The notes beneath the pieces are model-generated. The model had not been told where the DNA came from. It did not search any database and saw nothing but the letters and a program-made list of their open reading frames with translations. The position numbers were made by a program, and so were the translations under genes. Of a stretch of DNA of 64,000 nucleotides, positions 1 to 10,342 are shown piece by piece. How positions within the stretch are numbered: position 1 is the first letter of the stretch; the number at the start of each line of letters is the position of its first letter. Source of the DNA: Dirofilaria immitis (taxonomy: Eukaryota; Nematoda; Chromadorea; Rhabditida; Onchocercidae); the NCBI GenBank assembly GCA_024305405.1, contig JAKNDB010000068.1, positions 1-64,000 on the forward strand. Direction: 5' to 3'.

Positions 1-990
1 AATTTTTAATTTCAAAAAATTTAAGTAAGGATTACTTGCAAAATAAGCCTGAGGACCAAAAAAATTTCTAAAATGTGCTTCAATCAGGTGATTGGGCAAG
101 GAAATTTGATAGATGGGAAGATTTTGGATATGATACTGAACAATTTCATAATATGAATGGTAAATATAGGTCATTTAAGTAAAATTTAATCGCTAATCAA
201 AATTATGCTAATCCCTTATTTTTAACCAGGATAAATTTGAGTGGATTTTAAATTATTAATTATCAAATGATGATATGCTAGATCAATGCGTTATATTATG
301 AAAGAATAAAAAATTTTTCAAATAACAAAATACGTCGATGTGGAAAATAAATTTCTTTTAAGGTGTTATCAAGAATAATCGCCCATAAAGTGATTCTGCA
401 TACTGTAAATGCCAGAACATCTTTTGATTGGTGCAAAAATTTGAGTAGGATTCATAGGCGCGAGATTTCGATTCTAAGATTATCTAAAAATATGCATCAG
501 CTTAATGAAAAATTATAGGATTAAGCTCGGAAAAATGCATTAGTAGTAAGGAACCAAGAGTTAATCTTGAAACTCTATTAATATCCATTTTTTTAGTATT
601 TTTTCTTAATTAGCTTCACCATAACTGCAAATTCTATAATTTTACACTTTCAGATTGAATCATTTTATAAATCTGTTTAAATTAGTAGAAAATGTCCTGT
701 TTTGTTTGTGGAAATTAGCATTCATAGACTATCAATCATGTTTTTGGACTCATATGCATGTATACACTTATATCTAAAAAGACACTTAAAATTATTAAAA
801 TAATATATCAAATTGACTTTGATGATATTTTCTTTGATCACACTTCTGTTGTTTTTGGTCACACAACTTAGATTCTGGCAAAATCAGCAAATAATTTATC
901 TGGTTCCTGTCATATTTTTTTAACATCTCAAAATATATATCTCAAAATTGTGTTGGTTTATAATCCATTCTAACCGATGATTTATGCCTT
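1..990. other. Noncoding AT-rich DNA, nothing recognised
   Basis: No open frame longer than about 60 codons with coding character, no RNA gene and no clear repeat was seen. The right end passes into the zinc-finger duplication unit. Confidence 0.5.
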
Positions 991-1559
991 ATATTAGTTT
1001 TATCAAGAATATTGCCAAATAATTGACTTATTCAGCGAAAAACATTCGCGGAACTAGGCTTTGGATTGAATTGAAAAAGCTACAAATAGACGCTTGTGTT
1101 TCAGTGAGAAATAATTTTTGATAAATGTATTAAGTTAGACTACAGACTTGAAATATTCAATTTTTAGCAAGTTTTAATGTTATATCAGTAATTCAATAAA
1201 AATCATTTCATTAATTCTATTCTATGTTCCGTGAAAAAAACTGACTGATAATTTTGAATTTCATTATTAGTTGTTTTGAAATTACACATGACTTTTATTT
1301 GCATAAATTTACATAAACCTATGAATTTCCATGAAACCATGAAAAATTTGTCAATATTTCATAAAAGATATAAAGTATTAAAAATTACCAAGCCTTTCAA
1401 ATTCGATTTTTTCTATGAATCGTTTTCTACCACCATAAAAAACTTCCATAATTATGCAAAAGATCAAGCGTACTGTAATTTATTTCAGCATAGATAACAT
1501 TCATGGAAATGTTTAAAATCAGTCGCCAAGTGACACGCCAAATCAATACAGCGCTTATT

Positions 1560-1731
1560 ATTTTTCTGCGACTCATCCTTTGTATTATATATTTTCTCTG
1601 AATTATACGACGGAATCAAGTCCATCAGTCATTACAATTTATCGTCGAAATTGCTTGCGAATCAATATGCTGCTGCCTTATTAATTGCTATAGTTACATT
1701 GCCATTGTTTCTCACACAAGTAACAGTAAGT
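1560..1731 (+). CDS. Possible 5' exon of zinc-finger unit A
   Basis: An open frame ends in a hydrophobic stretch (AAALLIAIVTLPLFL) followed by a consensus-like splice donor (ACA|GTAAGT). Equivalent sequence is recognisable in unit B near 5,110, unit C near 7,915-7,970 (minus) and unit D near 12,300-12,350 (minus), so this segment travelled with the duplication. No start codon is evident in frame, and the reading phase does not obviously join the zinc-finger exon. It may encode a signal-like leader, or be a conserved noncoding part of the unit. Confidence 0.3.
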
Positions 1732-2261
1732 GAACAAATTATTGCTTCGACTATTAAAACTAATACTTTAAAATTTTTTTATTTGGTTCTCAATTTTATC
1801 AATTTACTTGTCACTAGCCAATACTTTGCGTTTAAACTTTCTGTAGTATGAAATGAAATTATAATACAGAAGATAGTTTAATTCCTGAATCATTTCATAG
1901 ATACATTATGTCAATTCTTTTTGTTTTTCTATATCATATTTTGTTTCAAACCAGCATAGAAAATAGTTAGGTTTTAGAAATAAATGAGAATCAAATTTTT
2001 AATCTATCAGCATCACATTTTATTTTGGATCAATCACAATAAAATTTTTGATTTTTTTATATATTATTCTAATTCTTCGAAAACTCTTAGAAAGTAATCA
2101 ATATCGGATGATTATGAAGTGGTTATTGTTTAAAATTCCTGCAGCATATTTATTGATATCGATGGAATCTTGTAAAATGGTTGAGGCTGAGCAAGAAGTT
2201 TAGAGAAAAATAATCATCAAATCACACAAGTTATGAAGTGAATCATTTCAAATAATTTCAG

Positions 2262-3086
2262 ACGTCCCTGAAAGTGATTCAACTGGTCGATTGGATTTAA
2301 ATGAATATAGTGGAGAATATGGAAACGCGAAAAACTCTTCAAGTACAAGAAATCTGATACAGAATTCATTTATCGCAACCGTTTGAATCAACATAATCGA
2401 ACAAATACAAGCAGGAAAGCGTTAGAAAGCAATGAATGCAGTAAACGTTTCAATCGAGGCAGCAATCTGAACAGGCATTATCAAATACGTAGAGACAAGG
2501 GACTGTTCAAGTGCGATGAATGCGGTAAGCATTTCAATCAACGCTGCCATCTGATTGAGCATAATCGAACACATACAGGCGAGAAACCGTTCGAACGCTA
2601 CGTATGCGGTAAACGTTTCAATCGAAACAGCAGTCTGAATAAGCATTATCAAATACATACAGAGAAGTAATATATATAATAAAATATATACAGCCCTTGG
2701 AAATATTGTCCAAGTGCGATGAATGCGTTCGACGCTACCATATGATTGAGCATAATCGAACACATACAAGCGAGAAACCGTTCGAATGCCACGTATGCTG
2801 TAAGCATTTCAGGCGACGGAGCAATCTGAATAGGCATCGTCGAAAACATAAAGACAAGGAAACTTTCGAATACAAAGTATGCGGTGAAAAATTCGTTGAT
2901 CTCGTCCAACTGAATAAACATAAATCATGTAAATCCAATGTTTATAACGCTAAATTCAGCGGCAATTGGAATTTACTGATTCATAAAAGAAACATGAAGA
3001 TTCAACTAAAATACCTCATTTTTATAGATGACATCATTAAAATAGCTATATTAACAGAGAAAATAATTTCATATGCACGACTGTGA
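2262..3086 (+). pseudogene. C2H2 zinc-finger protein, unit A, broken
   Basis: After a TTTCAG acceptor near 2,262 the sequence encodes a string of Cys2-His2 fingers of the Kruppel type with TGEKPF-like linkers. Clear fingers include CDECGKHF...HLIEHNRTHT (about 2,513-2,580) and CHVCCKHF...NLNRHRRKH (about 2,788-2,850); the last one (CGEKFVDLVQLNKHK) lacks its second His. C2H2 arrays normally bind DNA in the nucleus. Lesions include a frame change near 2,330 (A5 run), loss of the first Cys in the finger near 2,420, and a TAA at 2,668 followed by about 30 bp of AT-rich insert that moves the downstream fingers into another frame. Two open pieces remain, 2,383-2,670 and 2,697-3,086. The final finger resembles the last one of the 55.3-55.6 kb copy. 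Probably a pseudogene, unless introns remove the breaks. Confidence 0.75.
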
Positions 3087-3099
3087 ACATTACGTTACC

Positions 3100-3600
3100 T
3101 TCTATGTTTTTTATTATTACTTAATTGATTGCTGAAAAAAATTAATAAGAATTGAACAAAAATAATAATTCATTTGTTTCTTATACATTTTCATTCCTTG
3201 TATTATCTGTATGACGAAAATAAGGTTATGAGTAAAAATATTTGGCAGCCAATCTAACTAATATTTCAGTGAGTCTAAATCATATTGTCATTGGAATATA
3301 AAGACGATAAATATTATTGTTTGTTCATGGGCATCCATTTGCACAAATAAAAAGTGTTTCTTTATTATCAACGTTTTCTTTCCGAACGTGTTAAAATTGA
3401 AACGGTAAATTCTGCTTTTCAGTTCACTGGTTTCCTAAATTTTTTATTTCACTCACCAATAAGACGAACCTCAAACTTGTTTAGTTAAATCTTTATGAAA
3501 TTTAGTAATATATCAAGAAGCGCAGAGGTTATAATCAATTTCAATGATATCAATAAAATAAGTTTAATGATAATATATAACTGAGGGAAAAAGAGAGAAA
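3100..3600. other. AT-rich intergenic DNA
   Basis: Nothing recognised between the zinc-finger unit A and the open frame that begins at 3,603. Confidence 0.5.
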
Positions 3601-3602
3601 TA

Positions 3603-4001
3603 ATGCCCGATATGGGTGCCAATTGCTATGCCTTTAGAAATATTTTTGGTGCTCAGGACATTCTTCTACTGCGTAAGTAGAAGATCCTGTTACAGTTATG
3701 CTATTACAAGAAATATGCCTTTGTTAGCGTGTGGAAAATGGAGCTCTTTCTTAGTTTACATTTTTCATTATACAGCAAATACAAAAGTACAGCATATATA
3801 CCCAGCAATGTTAAATCGAGTACGAAGGGATTATTGATTTTCTGTTTCTCCTGCAATTTCAGCGATTTCAGAAAAGGTCAAAATTACCTATCGAATAATT
3901 TGTGGAACAATGCTTTTTCAACTCAGCATCAGTCTTTTAAACATTTATTTCCAGATATGTCCTTTGCATCACAAAAATACAAATGTCAGAAAATCCCTTG
4001 A
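3603..4001 (+). pseudogene. 132-codon frame with one in-frame TAG
   Basis: Starting at ATG 3,603 a single frame stays open to TGA 3,999-4,001, except for one TAG at 3,678-3,680. The N-terminal 25 residues begin MPDMGANCYAFRNIF, and the long C-terminal part is rich in Tyr, Phe, Lys and Ser. The TAG lies inside GTAAGTAG, so a splice donor there is an alternative explanation. Frame length in such AT-rich DNA argues for real coding origin. I do not recognise the family. It lies just outside the left boundary of the large inverted repeat and has no copy in the right flank. Confidence 0.4.
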
Positions 4002-4667
4002 TATAATTTATTGTCATTTGCAACTAATATAATATAAATAATTCTTTATACTCGATATCACTGAGTACGATGCATTTGTCATCCAATATGTTTTTGATTA
4101 AAACGATAATTAAAAATAAAGATTTTTGATGTAAACAAAAAGCATGTTAGTTTTATGGAGAAAATTTCTAAATAATCGACTTATTCGGCGAAAAAACATT
4201 TTGCTAAACTATAGATTTGAAATATTCAATTTCCTACAAGTTTTAATGTTTTATCAGTTACTCAACAAAAATCATTTGATTAATTTTATTCTATGTTAAA
4301 ATTTATTCTAAAAAAATTGATTTAAATTTTTAAAAAATTTTAAAAAAATTTTGACATATATTTCTGCACTATCTGATTTGTTCCATTTAAACGAATGTTT
4401 ACTACATTACATTTAAAAATAATTTTTAAAAAATTAAAATTTATTCTAAAAAATTGATTGATAATACTTTATTCTATTATTAGTTGTTTTGAAATTACAC
4501 ATGACTTTTGTTTACATAAATTTACATAAACCTATGAATTTTCATGAAACCATGAAAAATTTGTCGATGCTCCAAAATATATAAAGTATTAAAGATTTTG
4601 AAGCCTTTCAAACTCATTTTTTTATATGAATCGCTTTTTATCGCCACAAAACTTTGTCATAATACTA

Positions 4668-4739
4668 GATAATGAAGGTGAATGGTACAATGAGGAAGTT
4701 ATTGATTGGAGCTTTGGCATCATAACATTCGATTTTTAA
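4668..4739 (+). pseudogene. Short coding relic (DNEGE... exon), copy 1
   Basis: The frame starting DNEGEWYNEEVIDW runs to TAA 4,737. A copy at 14,374-14,469 keeps the same frame (DNEGERYSKEVIDS) with many third-position differences, which argues that both derive from a protein-coding exon. The inverted-repeat partner is at about 27,588-27,660. Family unknown. Confidence 0.35.
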
Positions 4740-5626
4740 CTGAAATCAACATTACAAATTTAATAAATTTGAAATTTTACCATGTCGAAAATTACAAGAA
4801 TATATAGTTTATATAAATTTATGAGCGGTAACAAGCTCACTTTTTATATAAAACGTTTTTATGTTATACAAAAAAACTCAAAAAAATTATGCAAAAGATT
4901 ATTATAATTCATCTGGTCATAGATCGCATGCTTAGAGAAACGTTTAAAACCAGTTTTTAAATAACTCTCCAAATCAGTATAACATTTAATACTTGCTACA
5001 GCTCATTCTCTTTTGATTTATACTCTGTGAAAAAGTATCTAAAATATTTTCCAGGATTCTACGTCGAATTCTATTCCATATTTTAATCACTGTCATTTGT
5101 CCGTGTTAATTGATTGCGACTCAATATGCTGCTACTTTGTCACTTTCTAGTAGCTCTATTGCCATGGTGCATCAAATAAGTAACAAATGAATAAGTTATA
5201 GCTTTGATTATGAAAATTAAACATTGATAAATTTCCTGTTTACGTTCCTACTTTTATCAGTTTTTCTCGTTACTTTCGAAGCAGTTAATGTTTAAACAAT
5301 CAATTTATAGTACAGAAAATGGTTTAGTTTCCTCGAAAACTAAACTATTTTCCTTGATTTATTTTGAAGATATCATTTGTCAATTTTTTTGTGTTTCCAC
5401 ATTATATTTTACCCTAAATTAATCGCAGTTAAATAACAAAAATGATATTTTTCTTCAAAATATTATTGTAATTCTTTGAAAAATCTTCAAGGATATCAAA
5501 TATCGTATGATTATGAAACATTTTCATTCAAAGATTTTACAGAGCATATACGGATATCAATAGAATTAAATTGCAATGAAAAATTTCAGGAAAATAGTCA
5601 ATCAAAATAAAAATTTCCTTTTTCAG

Positions 5627-5968
5627 ATCCCAATTAGAAATAATTTAGCAACTCAAGCAGAAATAAATGACCAATTGGACTTAAATGAACATAATAGGAC
5701 GGATGCAAACAAAAAACTGTTCGAGTGCAATGTATTCAGCAAAAGATTTAGTCGAACCAGGGATCTGAAAAGGCACTATCGAACTCATACAGGCAAGAAA
5801 CCTTTCCAGTGCGATGAATGCGATAAAAGATTCAATGATGCCAGCAGTCTGAAAAAACATCGCCGAATACATACAAGTGAGAAACCATTCAAGTGCGATG
5901 AATGCAAAAAAGAATTCAGTAGTACTTGTTTTACTCGAATTCTTGCTCACTTTTTTATAATCACATAA
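5627..5968 (+). CDS. C2H2 zinc-finger protein, unit B (left arm)
   Basis: The exon begins after a TTTTTCAG acceptor at 5,626; an upstream in-frame ATG at 5,576 probably lies in the intron or 5' region. Reading from the exon start, the protein enters through NLATQAEINDQLDLNEHNRT and then carries three finger units. The first lacks its second Cys (CNVFSKRF...DLKRHYRTH), the second is complete (CDECDKRF...SLKKHRRIH), and the third begins CDECKKEFSSTCF but ends early. Linkers are TGKKPF and TSEKPF. A DNA-binding nuclear protein is expected from the family. The inverted copy at 26,353-26,687 is nearly identical, but one T fewer in a homopolymer changes its C-terminus. Possibly a truncated gene or pseudogene. 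Confidence 0.65.
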   Translation: MPIRNNLATQAEINDQLDLNEHNRTDANKKLFECNVFSKRFSRTRDLKRHYRTHTGKKPFQCDECDKRFNDASSLKKHRRIHTSEKPFKCDECKKEFSSTCFTRILAHFFIIT

Positions 5969-5999
5969 CGTGGTTGAGCATAGAATAAATCAACGTGTA

Positions 6000-6530
6000 T
6001 TTCTTTTTCCGCACCTAATTTTGTAATATTAATGTAATTGGCAGCAGAATTTAATATGACTATTTAATTCTTTTCCTTTCGAAATTTGGAATGAAATTAA
6101 ACGAACGAATTATTTACTGTCAAAAATTTGTTTGTTGCCAGCGAAATATTGAAATTCGTAGAATGTGTTAGAGATGTATTAATTTGTTCAAGATGCTGTA
6201 AAATGATTTACATAATTAATACATACATTATGCACTGCCATTTTTAACACGAAGTAATTTTCGGGCAAGTTGGATTAAATGACATCATGTCGTTCTTTAC
6301 ACAAATGCACGAAAAAAAATTAAGGCGTCAAAATGATATAATTTAATATTAAAGCAAAATAGATTTAAAATAAATCTGCTATCATAAATTTAGATTCTTA
6401 TGCTTTGAGTTTATGCAGGCATTAGATTCAATCAACTTGTTTCTGTACATTCAACTAAATTATTCTGGTCTTTTATATATTCTGAAAATCATTTAAGGTG
6501 AATTTTTAAAATATTATTTGCATAAATATT
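6000..6530. other. Spacer between zinc-finger exon and SL RNA region
   Basis: AT-rich sequence without a convincing gene. It is preserved in the right arm of the inverted repeat. Confidence 0.5.
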
Positions 6531-6635
6531 AATAATTTCCCATAACTTTCGAGGCAATTGAATATTTCTGCCCAGAGTTTCATCTGCTGTGGCTTGAAGT
6601 AAAATTTTTGGAACATTCTGCATCTGCGTGGCAAC
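6531..6635 (+). pseudogene. Degenerate SL RNA gene with divergent leader
   Basis: This aligns with the SL RNA at 6,900-6,998 from the leader through the 3' stem. The segment 'cccagagtttc..ctgctgtggcttgaa' is shared, as is an Sm-like site (aatttttgga, 6,603-6,612). The leader region (about 6,531-6,553) ends ACTTTCGAG instead of AAGTTTAAG, the donor is GC instead of GT, and the 3' stem is less complementary. It is either a dead tandem copy or a divergent leader gene. Copy in the right arm at 25,679-25,783. Confidence 0.65.
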
Positions 6636-6899
6636 AACGGAATATATTGATGAGGAGAATTATGTTTCCAAAATCAATATCCAATGTCGGATGCATCATT
6701 TCTCTACGTTGTTTCATCCAAATCGTATACTATGTTGAATGCATGATATCACAACTACATCTCATCCAACCTGTCAATTTTAGCAGAAATGATACGGGAT
6801 ATCGTCGAGATATTTTGTTTTCGAAAAACTTTTTCAACGTTGAATAACTTATTATTGGATGCACGATAATGATATGAGAATTGAGGAAGCATATTCATC

Positions 6900-6998
6900 G
6901 GTTTAATTACCCAAGTTTAAGGTGATTGATTTTGGCCCAGAGTTTCTTCTGCTGTGGCTTGAAATAAAATTTTGGAACGTCCTGCATCTGCGGGACAA
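6900..6998 (+). ncRNA. SL1-type spliced-leader RNA gene
   Basis: The 22-nt leader exon (6,900-6,921) begins GGTTTAATTACCCAAG and is followed by GTGATTG, so the trans-splicing donor lies exactly after the leader. It matches nematode SL1 except for one base: the third-last position is A where canonical SL1 has G. The intron-like half contains an Sm-binding site AATTTTGGA at 6,968-6,976 and a terminal hairpin (GTCCTGC..GCGGGAC, 979-996 of this kb). Total length about 99 nt fits the class. SL RNAs donate the leader to pre-mRNA 5' ends in the nucleus as Sm snRNPs. An identical-leader copy lies in the right arm at 25,315-25,413. No 5S rRNA gene is seen nearby, unlike many SL1 clusters. Confidence 0.92.
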
Positions 6999-7204
6999 CA
7001 AACAATGTTATAAACCACGACATCTCATCTGATCGCTTAATATGCAGTATATAATATGTGATATTTCTATTTTATAGTATATAATATAATATATAATATT
7101 TTTATTTTATAGTATAAAAATGTAAATAAAGGAGCAAAAGGAATATTCATCTATTAGAATATAATATTATTGTATTATATGAATGGTTTCTAGATTATGA
7201 AATT

Positions 7205-7620
7205 TCATATGCATTTTAAATTTATTTTATAGTTGAATTTTTTCTCACATTTTAGACAATTGTTGAGGTTCACACCGTCACGAATCAGTATTTTAATTTT
7301 CCTGTTCGATGAATGTGAAAAATTTTTTCTATATCTCGATAAACTGTATAGCTTCTTATCATCATGAGTTGTTTTCCCATATCTCAAAAATTAAAATTTC
7401 TCTGATATCCTGGATAACTATAGGGCTTCTCATCAACATGAATTTGCATATGTTTTTTGAAACTCTATGGTCGCGAAAAACTTTTCCTGCATTTTAAACA
7501 ACTGTACGACTTGTCACTACTATAGATCAGTTGGAAGAGTTAATAATTTTTGCGCAATAGTATGGTCCTTTGAAATATATGTGAATCTTCGAACATTATA
7601 ATTGGAAAAAACATTTCCCA
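7205..7620 (-). pseudogene. C2H2 zinc-finger remnant, unit C
   Basis: On the minus strand, frame fragments spell degraded fingers: a CLKCRKSF-like start near 7,490-7,510 with FKKHMQIH, a YRKNFSHSSNRK-like stretch near 7,310-7,330 and CLKCEKKFNYK near 7,230-7,260. Stops and frame changes separate them. The right-arm copy lies at 24,800-25,100 on the plus strand. Upstream sequence on the minus strand, to about 8,620, matches the 5' part of the other zinc-finger units. Confidence 0.7.
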
Positions 7621-7639
7621 GTGTTTCGCAGAATGGTTC

Positions 7640-8740
7640 CTCATTACTACGAAAAAAAAGTGAATCGCGTATCGGAATAGCATCCACTGTAATACTCAAA
7701 TATATCGCAGTTACATTTGATTCATCTCTGTTTATATCTTATAAATCGTTTAATTTTACAACATTAATTGATATAAAACGCAACATACTGATTATTTCGA
7801 AAGTAAAGAAAGAAACTGTCAACATAATAGTAAAAACGGGAAATTTACAAATATTTAATTTTCATAGTCACAGCAATAATTTATTCACATATTGTTACTT
7901 ATGTGATGCATGATATTAATATTGCTGCTAAAAAGTAATGAAACAGCAACATACTTATTTGCAAGAGCAAAATTCTGGAAAAATTTTTGAAAAATATTTC
8001 GAAAAGTGTATTAATCAAAGAGAAACGAACTGTAATGAATAATGAAGCTATATTGATTGGCGAATCATTTGGAGATTGATACCTTATAAGTATGCGATCT
8101 CTGGTCAAATAAATCGCAGTGCTTTTAATTCTTTCGCATAATTATTGCAAGCTTTTTTGTATAAATATGGCGATAAAAACGATTCATAGAAAAAATGTGA
8201 GTTTGAAAAGCTTGATAATCTGAATACTGTAAATATTTTGTGGAATAATAACAAATTTTTTCATCTGAAAATCATTGATTTATGCAAATTTATGCAAATA
8301 TCATGATTGCTTCTGTAACTTCGATATAACCAGCAACAGAATAAAATATTATTTTTTAATTCCTTTCTTTCCAAAAAATTGAAAAATCGTTTTCTGGAAA
8401 ATGATGAAAGATATGCTGTTGTAATAGATATCGCTCTCCTTTTTGTATTGGTCATTTTGGTTTCGAAATAATTTATTTCAATTATTACATTTCATACATT
8501 TATCATGCATTACATATGTGGCAAACTGAAATATCGTATAAAGTTGCATTGAAAAAAATTCAATTTTATTAATCAAATCTCTACCAAATTTTGATATATA
8601 ATAATTATAGTAGTTTTTTTATTGGAGAAATAATTAGTTTACTAAAGATTCGATAATGCAAAACATGAAATAATATAAACAATCATGCATGAAATATTTT
8701 GCTTCTACATTTATAATTATATCATTACTATCAAATAAAT
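7640..8740 (-). other. 5' part of zinc-finger unit C, noncoding
   Basis: This matches unit D (12,000-13,060) and more distantly units A and B. It includes a relic similar to exon 3 of the 16-19 kb gene near 7,660-7,740 ('ccgatacgcgattca' on the minus strand). No intact coding exon was found. Confidence 0.5.
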
Positions 8741-8744
8741 TTTC

Positions 8745-9140
8745 TAATTTTGTATTTTCTAGTATATAAAGAAATATGAAAAATTATTTTCTAGTATATA
8801 AGAAAATTATCTAATTTTGTATTTTCTAGTATATAAGAAAATATGAAAAATATATAAGAAAATATGAAAATATATAAGAAAATATGAAAAATTTTGTGTT
8901 TTCTAGTATATAAGATAATATGAAAAATTTTTATTTTCTAATATATAAGAAAATAGGTAAATTTTGTTTTCTCTAGTATATATGAAAATATGAAAATTTT
9001 TGTATTTTGTATTACATAAGATAATATGAAAAATTTTTATTTTTCTAGTATAAAAGAAAATAGGTAAATTTTGTATTTTCTAGTATATTAAGAAAATGAG
9101 AAAAATTTTTATTTTTCTCATTTTCTTTTTTCTCATTCAT
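8745..9140. repeat. Imperfect tandem repeat, tctagtatataagaaaat type
   Basis: About seven degenerate copies of a 40-65 bp unit based on 'attttctagtatataaga' fill the space between the inverted-repeat arm and the 28S fragment. Confidence 0.8.
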
Positions 9141-9149
9141 ATAAGAGAC

Positions 9150-9343
9150 AGTGTCAGGCGATGAGTTTCACTGGGGCGGTACATCTGTCAAAATGTAACG
9201 CAGGTGTCCTAAGGCTAGCTCAGAGAGGACGGAAACCTCTCGTAGAGTAAAAGGGCAAAAGCTCGCTTGATCTTGATTTCCAGTACGAATACAGACCGCG
9301 AAAGCGTGGCCTATCGATCCTTTTGAATTAATTAGAAGGTTTC

Positions 9344-9381
<38 letters not shown>

Positions 9382-9592
9382 AATTGTAAATTTTATTACA
9401 ATTAATGCCCTATTATATGGTCTTGCTATTTAATCGAATGATTAAATGGTTGCCAAAACCTGGTACAATGTCGGGGCGCAAAATCACTTGCAGACGACTT
9501 GATTACTGGTCAAGATGTTGTAAGCAGTAGAGCAGCTTCCATACTGCGATCTGTTGAAACTTATCCTTTGATTGGACGATTTGTTAAATTTT
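9150..9592 (+). pseudogene. 28S rRNA 3' fragment with internal deletion
   Basis: 9,150-9,380 matches the conserved 28S core also present at 46,372-46,603 (for example 'ggggcggtacatctgtcaaa'). At about 9,381 the sequence jumps to what corresponds to 46,967-47,190, so about 365 bp of the gene, including part of the peptidyl-transferase region, is missing. The 3' end ('gatctgttgaaacttatcct') is intact. This copy cannot give functional rRNA. Open frames on either strand here are shadows of rRNA. Confidence 0.9.
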
Positions 9593-9789
9593 TTTTAATT
9601 TTTTATATCCCTATAAAATATTTTGCTAATATTTTTTCTGTCTATCTATTTATATATATATATATTTTTTCTATCTATCTATTTATATATACATATATAT
9701 TTTTTCTATCTATATATTTATTTATATATGTAATATATATTATATATATATTTTACTATCTATCTATCTATTTATATATATATTTTTTC

Positions 9790-9824
<35 letters not shown>

Positions 9825-9990
9825 TATATTATATATATTATATATGTAGAGAAAATATGTATATATATATATACTATAAAATATTTTTTTAAGAAAAAAA
9901 ACTTCATTTGAAAATATAAGTAATATATAATATGTATGTTAAATATTTTTGATTAAAATTATTTTTATAAACAAAAAAAAATTATGAAAA
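9593..9990. repeat. AT / CTAT microsatellite spacer after 28S
   Basis: Runs of (TA)n and (CTAT)n follow the 28S 3' end, as they also do after the second 28S copy at 47,190-47,480. This is probably the start of the rDNA intergenic spacer. Confidence 0.75.
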
Positions 9991-10009
9991 AAATTTTTCA
10001 AAAATTACT

Positions 10010-10340
10010 CCAATCACAGACACGGATTATGAATCGTATATATTTGTATAATCATAGATATGCATTGTGACTCGTCTAATCATATATATATGTGATGAAT
10101 TTGTCGTATATATTTCTCTAATCACAGATATGGATTACGACTCGTCTAATCATAGATATGTACGGTGATTTTGTCGTATATATTTCTCCAATCACAGATA
10201 CGGATTATGACTCGTCAATGTTTGTCTAATCATAGCTATGCATTATGATTCGTTTAATCATAGATATATATGATGATTTTTTCGTATATATTTGTCTAAT
10301 CACAGATATGGATTATGACTCGTCTAATCATAGATATATT
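10010..10340. repeat. rDNA-associated satellite, copy block 1
   Basis: Degenerate tandem copies of a roughly 70-bp unit built from 'atcatagatatatacgatga', 'tgtcgtatatattt' and 'gcattgtgactcgtctaa'. The same satellite follows the 18S copy at 49,265-49,920 and is found at 22,888-23,055. Confidence 0.85.
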
Positions 10341-10342
10341 CC

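Larger units (their letters stand above)
1000..3090 (+). repeat. Zinc-finger duplication unit A
   Basis: This block aligns by eye with 4,130-5,970 on the same strand. Shared landmarks are the 'cttattc..gcgaaaaacatt' stretch near 1,025 and 4,180, the 'acataaacctatgaattt' stretch near 1,311 and 4,524, and the C2H2 exon at the 3' end. Divergence is clearly greater than between the arms of the large inverted repeat, so this is an older tandem duplication. Units C (about 7.2-8.6 kb, minus) and D (about 11.5-13.1 kb, minus) share the same upstream segments. Confidence 0.75.
4040..8745 (+). repeat. Left arm of a ~4.7 kb inverted repeat
   Basis: The reverse complement of this block is found at about 23,570-28,362. 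Matching landmarks are the outer edges ('actcgatatcactgagtac' near 4,050), both SL RNA copies, the zinc-finger exon 5,627-5,968 and the inner edge ('catgcatgaaatattttgct' near 8,682). Divergence is very low over most of the length. The left arm lacks about 130 bp near 4,190 that the right arm retains near 28,110-28,210. The arms are separated by about 14.8 kb. Confidence 0.9.

Noticed and set aside
5681..5950. Hydrophobic minus-strand frame opposite the zinc fingers (also 26,362-26,631 plus strand, 2,422-2,921 minus strand and 43,552-43,951 minus strand)
   Set aside because: Antisense of C2H2 repeats gives a repetitive hydrophobic translation; the finger ligands on the other strand explain the open frame.
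6608..6847. 79-codon frame beginning inside the degenerate SL RNA (and its inverted copy at 25,466-25,705)
   Set aside because: It starts within an RNA gene and extends through SL spacer; no protein features. Conservation in both arms reflects the recent duplication.
9168..9371. Open frame on the minus strand (and the same at 46,351-46,593)
   Set aside because: It lies entirely in the conserved 28S core; the reading frame is a by-product of rRNA sequence.
9499..9849. Tyr/Ile-rich frame
   Set aside because: Translation of 28S end plus (TA)n/(CTAT)n microsatellite.
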